DNA of 11,529 nucleotides from positions 1 to 11,529 of the forward strand of contig CAJWJW010000020.1 of NCBI GenBank assembly GCA_913041775.1, in the 5' to 3' direction. The notes under the pieces were generated by a model. The model saw only the letters and a program-made list of their open reading frames with translations. It was not told where the DNA came from and did no database searches. The stretch comes from an uncultured Flavobacteriales bacterium (GTDB lineage: Bacteria; Bacteroidota; Bacteroidia; Flavobacteriales; UBA7430). The translations under genes and the position numbers were made by a program. The first letter of the stretch is position 1. The number at the start of each line of letters is the position of its first letter. Of the stretch, positions 7,103 through 11,529 are shown one piece after another.

Positions 7103-7585
7103 TTATTTTTCTAATTCTTTTTTAATAAGCTCAAACAACTCTTCTGTTCGTTGTGTACCTATTACATATTCTAAGCCATCTTTATCGGTAAGTAAAATAG
7201 CCTCTTTACCACGGGTATAAAAATGGATTCTACCCTTGCGATGCAAATTGTATACCGCACGTCTAACATAAATATTTGTATAGATAATTTGCTCTACAGA
7301 AACAATACTCGACATCTCAACTTTCACTTTTCTAGCGGTCCATAAACCATCAAAAATTAAGCTCCCATTTTCTAAAGTAGTCTCTAAATGAAGAACATAC
7401 ATTAAAGCAGCAGAAAGCAATAAGGTAGAAGAACCTAAGTAAAATAGAAGGTTAGTTGATTCTAAACCGGGTTGAGAAAAATAATAAGCGATAAAGAAAA
7501 ACAAAGCCAGTATTATACGGCGAAGATTTGAATACTTACTATATCCCAAATATTGCTTTTCGTGAAAAGAAATTTTCTCTAGCAT
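7103..7585 (-). CDS. Uncharacterised two-TM protein with possible PH-like soluble domain
   Basis: Protein of 160 residues that I do not recognise as a named family. Residues 1-22 are polar and basic at the end (SKYSNLRR). Two hydrophobic segments follow, about 24-38 (IILALFFFIAYYF) and 45-66 (NLLFYLGSSTLLLSAALMYVLH). The C-terminal 90 residues are soluble and beta-rich: LIFDGLWTARKVKVEMSSI, IHFYTRGKEAILLTDKDG, YVIGTQ, then a final amphipathic helix TEELFELIKKELEK. A short TM hairpin plus seven strands and a closing helix is the plan of bacterial PH-like (bPH/DUF304-type) proteins, and this is inference from pattern only. It lies 2 nt after tilS and 5 nt before dsbD, so translation is probably coupled to its neighbours. 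Function is unknown. Confidence 0.8.
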   Translation of the reverse strand: MLEKISFHEKQYLGYSKYSNLRRIILALFFFIAYYFSQPGLESTNLLFYLGSSTLLLSAALMYVLHLETTLENGSLIFDGLWTARKVKVEMSSIVSVEQIIYTNIYVRRAVYNLHRKGRIHFYTRGKEAILLTDKDGLEYVIGTQRTEELFELIKKELEK

Positions 7586-7587
7586 AT

Positions 7588-8904
7588 TTATTTATTATTT
7601 AGCTGCACAAGGTAAACCATTTGACTATTTTCTACAAGTTTAAAACGCTCGTCTATACGCGCTCCAACTACCCATACAATTTTATTGTTTGTGCATACTA
7701 TCCAGGTGTTTTTTTTTTCGAAAACACTGTATTTTTTATCAATAAAAAAATCACTTAATTTCTTCTTTCCTTGCATACCTAAAGGTTGAAAGGAATCTCC
7801 ATTTCTCCATTTCCTTAAAGTAAGTGGAAACACTAGTTTATCGTAATCTAAAGCAGCTACGCTAGAATCCATACTAAATTTGAAATCGCTGCTTGGTAAA
7901 CAATCAAATTGTAAGTTTATAGGGCTAGCTATTGAACTTTGGTCTTCATAAATGAGGTGTTCTTCCTCCTTCGACTCGTTCAGTTTTTTTAGAATTAATG
8001 TAGTTCTATCTTTTAATAACTGATGTGTAGCGCTAGAAATAATTTTACCAGATTCTGAAACCAACAATTGCTCCATAGCATTCCAATCGTTAAACCCATG
8101 TTCTGAGAGGTAATAAAACAGTGCATCTATAGGCGCAGGTAATTGTTGCAACTCAACTAAGTTAATCGATAATTCATCTACCTTGATATTTAGAATAGAA
8201 GCTCTTTCTTTTTCGTAGAAAAAAGACAAGTTTTGATAACTAGCATCAAAACGAGTTACATTTTGCTGCATGGTAGAACTTAAAGAAGGATTAATTTCTT
8301 TGAGTACTGGCAATACTTTATGACGTAATTTATTACGCGAATATTTAACAGATGAATTGCTAGAATCTTCTCTATAAGGGAAGTTATTATCTAACATCCA
8401 TAATTCTAAACTCTGTTTGTCGGTAATTAATAAGGGTCTAATTAATTTATTCTGTTTGGATAAAATTCCATGCATTCCTTTTAAACCAGTTCCACGAGAA
8501 AGATTCAATAAAACAGTTTCTATTTGGTCGTCTTGGTGGTGTGCGGTAGCAATAAAATCGAGTTTGTTTAATTTTCTAACTTCTTCGAACCAAGAATAAC
8601 GCAAATCTCTAGCAGCCATCTGAATAGAAACTCCATTATTACTGGCGAAACGTTCTGTGTTAAACTCCTTAATATGTAAAGGAATACCGTTCGCTTTACA
8701 TAAATCAATCACAAACTGAACATCAGCATCAGACTCCTCAGCTCGTAAATTAAAGTTACAATGTGCTACTTCAAAAGAAAAACCAGCAAGACGAAATAAG
8801 TGAAATAAAGCTACGGAATCTAATCCACCACTAAGGGAAAGCAAAATTTTAGATTGCTTGTTAATGCCCATTTTAGCACAATAATTAAGAAACTGCTTCT
8901 GCAT
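7588..8904 (-). CDS. tilS: tRNA(Ile)-lysidine synthase TilS
   Basis: Cytosolic enzyme that uses ATP and lysine to convert C34 of the AUA-reading tRNA-Ile to lysidine; essential in most bacteria. The 438-residue product has the N-type ATP pyrophosphatase PP-loop SGGLDS at 25-30, AHHQDDQIET at 121-130, RGTGLKGMHGI, and the YSRNKLRHKVLP segment at 188-199. The C-terminal TilS domain is also present: PLTLRKWRNGDSFQPLGMQG, KKLSDFFIDKK and WVVGARIDERFK. Length and domain set match the full-size E. coli-type enzyme rather than short forms. The ATG at 8904 lies inside the end of pabB (20-nt overlap), suggesting translational coupling. An internal ATG twelve codons in is possible but would trim residues just before the PP-loop. 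Confidence 0.97.
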   Translation of the reverse strand: MQKQFLNYCAKMGINKQSKILLSLSGGLDSVALFHLFRLAGFSFEVAHCNFNLRAEESDADVQFVIDLCKANGIPLHIKEFNTERFASNNGVSIQMAARDLRYSWFEEVRKLNKLDFIATAHHQDDQIETVLLNLSRGTGLKGMHGILSKQNKLIRPLLITDKQSLELWMLDNNFPYREDSSNSSVKYSRNKLRHKVLPVLKEINPSLSSTMQQNVTRFDASYQNLSFFYEKERASILNIKVDELSINLVELQQLPAPIDALFYYLSEHGFNDWNAMEQLLVSESGKIISSATHQLLKDRTTLILKKLNESKEEEHLIYEDQSSIASPINLQFDCLPSSDFKFSMDSSVAALDYDKLVFPLTLRKWRNGDSFQPLGMQGKKKLSDFFIDKKYSVFEKKNTWIVCTNNKIVWVVGARIDERFKLVENSQMVYLVQLNNK

Positions 8905-10177
8905 GATTTTGTTCTAATACTTCAAATAAAGCTTTTGCTTTTACCAAGCATTCTTGGTATTCCAATTCGGTATCGCTGCCTACAGTTATAGCGCCTCCTA
9001 CCATAAACGAAAGGTACTTATTTAATGCATTGTATTGTATACTTCTTATGACTACATTAAAATCGAAATCTCCTTGTGGATTTATATAACCCACCGCACC
9101 AGAATATAAGCCACGTTGGGATGTTTCAAACTTTTCGATCAATTGCATTGCGCTAATTTTAGGAGCTCCAGTCATTGAGCCCATAGGGAAAGTAGCCTCG
9201 AAAATCTCTTTTAAAGAAGTTTGTTCATCTACTTCACAACTGATAGTCGAGATCATTTGGTGTACCTGATCGAAGGTGTAGATTCCAAAAAGCTCCGCTA
9301 CTTTTACGCTTTTTTTCTTGGCAATTTTAGACAAGTCGTTACGGACTAAATCCACAATCATTACATTTTCCGATCGTTCTTTTTGATCTTCGTAAAGTTC
9401 AATTTTTAAACGCTCATCTTCTTCTAAATCTTTACCACGCTTACGAGTTCCTTTTATAGGCTGAGAAATAATTTTAGATCCCAGTTTTTTAATATATCGT
9501 TCTGGACTAGCAGACAACAAGTACTTATCGCCTACTTTATAATAGCAGGAAAAAGGTGCTTTCGAAATTGAATTTAATCGAGTAAAGGTTTCGAATGGAT
9601 TGAGGTTTGTTTTTTCAGCATAGAACTCCTGACAATAATTCATCTCGTAAATATCGCCACGTTGAATATGTTCTTTTATCAGATTTACATTATTAATGTA
9701 TTTCTTTTTAGAAACCTTATTTGTGATTGCACCAGAAAATGCAATTCCAGAAGGTATAATAGGGGATTTCAAAATACTAAAATCGAATCCCGAAACGGAT
9801 GTATGCTTGTTAATAGCCAATTTATTGTCTTTGTAAATAAACAAATACTTAGGCAAAAAGAAATGTAAGTCTGGGAATTGAATTTTATCGGAATGGCTAG
9901 ATTGTAAATTTTCCAAGCCATTTTTAAGATCGTAGCTCAAAGAACCAAAAACCCAGTCCTTGTGCTTGTCGTAAAAGTCTTGCAATTTATCAAAAGCGGC
10001 ATCTGTACCCACAGAAATTTCATCTACTGTTCCAACGGCTAACATCCAATCAAAGGTGTCTGATTCAGAAGTATTTCCATCTAAGAGGAGTACGTTAGAT
10101 GCCTCTTTAAATGAGTCTACCAAACCTTGTTTGGTTTCGTTAGGATTGGTAATTTGTATATGTGCTTGTAATTGCAT
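8885..10177 (-). CDS. pabB: Aminodeoxychorismate synthase component I (PabB)
   Basis: Cytosolic chorismate-binding enzyme that, with an amidotransferase partner (PabA, not in this window), makes 4-amino-4-deoxychorismate for folate. From the ATG at 10177 it has 430 residues. Motifs are GDIYEMNYCQ (about 174-183), LSASPERY (221-228), QPIKGTRKRG (239-248), VDLVRNDL and FPMGSMTGAPK (330-340), and a GGAITVGSD segment near the end. PIKGT, with the lysine that forms the covalent intermediate, separates PabB from TrpE, which has PIAGT. The N-terminal glutamine-amidotransferase module of fused forms is absent. The frame can be read back to GTG 10198, but that extension contains a promoter-like TATATTTG, so I reject it. 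The 3' end overlaps tilS by 20 nt. Confidence 0.93.
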   Translation of the reverse strand: MQLQAHIQITNPNETKQGLVDSFKEASNVLLLDGNTSESDTFDWMLAVGTVDEISVGTDAAFDKLQDFYDKHKDWVFGSLSYDLKNGLENLQSSHSDKIQFPDLHFFLPKYLFIYKDNKLAINKHTSVSGFDFSILKSPIIPSGIAFSGAITNKVSKKKYINNVNLIKEHIQRGDIYEMNYCQEFYAEKTNLNPFETFTRLNSISKAPFSCYYKVGDKYLLSASPERYIKKLGSKIISQPIKGTRKRGKDLEEDERLKIELYEDQKERSENVMIVDLVRNDLSKIAKKKSVKVAELFGIYTFDQVHQMISTISCEVDEQTSLKEIFEATFPMGSMTGAPKISAMQLIEKFETSQRGLYSGAVGYINPQGDFDFNVVIRSIQYNALNKYLSFMVGGAITVGSDTELEYQECLVKAKALFEVLEQNHAEAVS

Positions 10178-10181
10178 GGAG

Positions 10182-10189
10182 CAAATATA
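10182..10189 (-). promoter_or_regulatory. Candidate Bacteroidota -7 element (TATATTTG) just before pabB
   Basis: On the minus strand TATATTTG matches TAnnTTTG, with only CTCC between it and the ATG at 10177. Transcription would start at or within a few bases of the ATG, giving a leaderless or near-leaderless mRNA. No -33 element is visible at normal spacing, so this is tentative. Confidence 0.3.
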
Positions 10190-10288
10190 GTGTTTCACTA
10201 TAGGATATATAAGTATATGTAAAAGGAAGCTTTGTATTTAATTTCACGTTAATAATTCGTATAGTTAAACTCTTAAAACTCTAATACG

Positions 10289-11041
10289 ATACATACTATC
10301 AATCTAAAACTAGTATTATTTTTAATACCAATTATCCTAAAAGCAGGAACAATTAATGAGTCTCTTATTGAATATGTGAGTATAGATTCTTCTGCAGAAA
10401 ATTATTTCGCGACTGCCGACCCAAATAATGAAAATTCGGATGACAGTTATCTAAACCCCAATTCGAGTAATTACAATTATGTGTTTGCTCAAAGTGTAGA
10501 AATTGATAATTTATTCTGTGAGTAAGGTGAAACTGAAACTTGTCAGACGATTGAGTTTCCAGCAGGATGGTCCATGTTTTCTACTTATATTGAAAGTACC
10601 GAACCTCATGTAAGTGATGTTTGATCCGACCTAATTGCAGAGAGTAATTTAATAATTGTGAAAAGATATACTGGAGGAGCGTACTTAACTGAATGATCAT
10701 ATGCTGATGGAGTGGTTAATATTGCTCAAAAAGAAGGTTATCTAATCAAACTTCAAGAAGCTCAAACGATTAATATTTGTGGAGCACAACTCCTACCAGA
10801 TCTTACTCCAATTAATTTGTATGAAGGATGGAGTTTCATCTCTTATTTAAGAGATACACCTCAGGATGCTATAATTGTATTGGATGATATTGCAGAGGTG
10901 ATTATAATTGTAAAAGATAGCTACGGCAAGGCATACCTACCTAGTTGGAAATACAACGGAATAGGCAACTTTGAACCTGGAAAAGAATATCAAATAAAGA
11001 TGAGTTCAGAGCAAACATTAATTTATGATGCGAATGATTAA
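10289..11041 (+). pseudogene. Decayed gene for a Flavobacteriia surface protein with two tandem GW(S/N)-type domains
   Basis: One reading frame of 251 codons runs from ATA 10289 to the stop at 11039-11041 with no frameshift. It is interrupted by TAA at 10523-10525, TGA at 10622-10624 and TGA at 10694-10696. No ATG lies at the expected start: ATA 10289 is followed by a signal-peptide-like stretch (HTINLKLVLFLIPIIL), as if ATG had become ATA. Then come an Asn/Ser/Asp-rich linker (NENSDDSYLNPNSSNYN), YVFAQSVEIDNLFC, and two copies of a domain with GWS near the start, IIVK in the middle, AYL..W and a final GY(E)IK-type motif. From memory this domain is common in large secreted Bacteroidota proteins, many of them type IX secretion cargo. 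The longest uninterrupted part, 10712-11041, could only make a headless fragment. No function is claimed. Confidence 0.75.
10550..11038 (+). repeat. Two degenerate tandem protein-domain repeats inside the decayed gene
   Basis: Copy A (10550 to about 10790) starts IEFPAGWSMFSTY and continues LIIVKRYTGGAYLTE, then GYLIKL. Copy B (10811-11038) starts INLYEGWSFISYL and continues IIIVKDSYGKAYLPSW, then EYQIKM. The copies align over about 75 residues with few gaps, which shows ancient domain duplication. Similarity is at protein level, not as an exact DNA repeat. Confidence 0.7.
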
Positions 11042-11076
11042 CATCCACAACATAATCAAGAAAACATAATAAAAGC

Positions 11077-11110
11077 AAAAAGCCGTTCTGAAAAATCAGA
11101 ACGGCTTTTT
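11077..11110. terminator. Bidirectional intrinsic terminator
   Basis: The stem AGCCGTTCTG (11081-11090) / CAGAACGGCT (11097-11106) has a 6-nt loop AAAAAT and is flanked by AAAA and TTTT. It lies 35 nt after the decayed gene's stop and 18 nt after the lpdA stop, between convergent units, and serves both. Confidence 0.93.
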
Positions 11111-11128
11111 AAATATTAAATAAAGTGC

Positions 11129-11529
11129 TTAAATATGTAAAGCTCTTTTATCGGTAGCATCTAAGGCTGCTTCTTTAAAAGCTTCTGTAAATGTTGGGTG
11201 AGCATGACAAATACGAGCAATATCTTCTGCCGAAGCTCTGTATTCCATTGCTACAACAGCTTCTGCAATCATATCTGCAGCACGAGGCCCAATCATGTGT
11301 ACTCCTAAAATTTCGTCCGTATTAGCATCAGCCAATACTTTTACAAATCCATCGGTATCGTTAGAAGCTCTAGCTCTACCTGAAGCTTTAAAGGGGAACG
11401 AACCAGATTTGTATTTAATTCCATCAGCTTTTAATTGCTCTTCAGTTTTTCCTACAGCAGCAACCTCAGGCCAAGTATAAACTACACCAGGAACTAAATC
11501 GTAATTCATATGAGGCTTTTCGCCAGCCA
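11129..11529 (-). CDS. lpdA: Dihydrolipoyl dehydrogenase, C-terminal part (5' end outside window)
   Basis: E3 flavoenzyme that reoxidises dihydrolipoamide in pyruvate and 2-oxoglutarate dehydrogenase complexes, passing electrons to NAD+. The visible 133 residues are the C-terminal dimerisation domain. They begin in AGEKPHMNYDLVPG, beyond the right edge on the coding strand, so the Met at 11509 is internal. The family block PGVVYTWPEVAAVGKTEEQL, then GSFPFKASGRARA and LGVHMIGPRAADMI, leads to the catalytic HAHPTFTE. That last motif contains the His-Glu pair that acts as acid-base at the partner subunit's active site. The protein ends at LDATDKRALHI, the normal C-terminus. The FAD, NAD and CxxxxC redox regions are outside the window. 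The adjacent terminator at 11077-11110 closes the unit. Confidence 0.95.
   Translation of the reverse strand, partial: AGEKPHMNYDLVPGVVYTWPEVAAVGKTEEQLKADGIKYKSGSFPFKASGRARASNDTDGFVKVLADANTDEILGVHMIGPRAADMIAEAVVAMEYRASAEDIARICHAHPTFTEAFKEAALDATDKRALHI

Larger units (their letters stand above)
3372..10177 (-). other. Predicted six-gene transcription unit pabB-tilS-(2TM protein)-dsbD-gmhA-C1 peptidase
   Basis: All six genes are on the minus strand. Junctions in transcription order are: pabB/tilS overlap of 20 nt, then gaps of 2, 5, 20 and 16 nt. No terminator-like hairpin is seen at any internal junction, and the unit ends at the hairpin at 3326-3355. Cotranscription is inferred from spacing. 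Internal promoters, for example before gmhA or the peptidase, cannot be excluded. Confidence 0.7.

Noticed and set aside
10178..10198. GTG start at 10198 extending PabB by seven residues
   Set aside because: The extension overlaps a promoter-like TATATTTG, and the ATG at 10177 gives a natural start.
10712..11041. A stand-alone 109-residue gene
   Set aside because: The protein homology continues upstream in the same frame through three stop codons, and the ATG falls in the middle of a domain, so this is the tail of a decayed gene.
1..11529. CRISPR arrays, tRNA or rRNA genes, insertion sequences, prophage or defence genes
   Set aside because: No spaced direct repeats, no tRNA-like cloverleaf segment, and no transposase, integrase or nuclease motifs were seen on either strand.

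Overview
The window looks like a chromosomal segment of a marine-type member of Flavobacteriia (phylum Bacteroidota). The DNA is visibly AT-rich. Several genes lack a GGAGG-type ribosome site and have A-rich leaders instead. Putative promoters carry the Bacteroidota -7 element TAnnTTTG. Product families such as a two-repeat surface-protein domain, DUF3817 and a secreted C1B peptidase also fit. Species cannot be told from the sequence alone.

Layout. (1) 1-1028 (+): the 3' end of a POT/PTR2 proton-coupled oligopeptide transporter. (2) 1163-1708 (+): a secreted thioredoxin-fold protein with WCGPCK, behind a perfect 10-bp inverted repeat that overlaps a candidate promoter. (3) 1698-2362 (-): two small genes, DUF3817 followed by an uncharacterised protein that I believe is often labelled NqrF in error. 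They converge tail-to-tail on the thioredoxin gene. (4) 2461-3321 (+): a sterol desaturase/fatty acid hydroxylase gene broken by an in-frame TAA at codon 41, which also has a Leu where the first histidine box normally has its second His. (5) 3326-3355: a strong bidirectional terminator. (6) 3372-10177 (-): a compact six-gene run, transcribed pabB, tilS, a small two-TM protein, dsbD, gmhA, C1B peptidase. Gaps are 2-20 nt and pabB/tilS overlap by 20 nt. (7) 10289-11041 (+): a decayed surface-protein gene. It is one unshifted frame with no visible start codon and three in-frame stops, and encodes two tandem copies of a GWSMFSTY...IVK...AYLP.W..NG...GYQIK domain. (8) 11077-11110: a second bidirectional terminator. 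(9) 11129-11529 (-): the 3' end of dihydrolipoyl dehydrogenase.

How the genes work together. The six-gene run mixes housekeeping functions: p-aminobenzoate for folate, tRNA-Ile lysidinylation, periplasmic reductant delivery, and ADP-heptose for LPS core. It ends with an exported cysteine peptidase whose catalytic thiol could benefit from the DsbD reductant route. That last link is inference. The secreted thioredoxin-like protein at 1163 is another plausible DsbD client. No RNA gene, CRISPR array, insertion sequence or phage gene was seen. I do not see a convincing new multi-gene system. The items most worth a second look are the two stop-interrupted genes, the inverted repeat at 1113-1141 and the uncharacterised membrane protein at 7103-7585.
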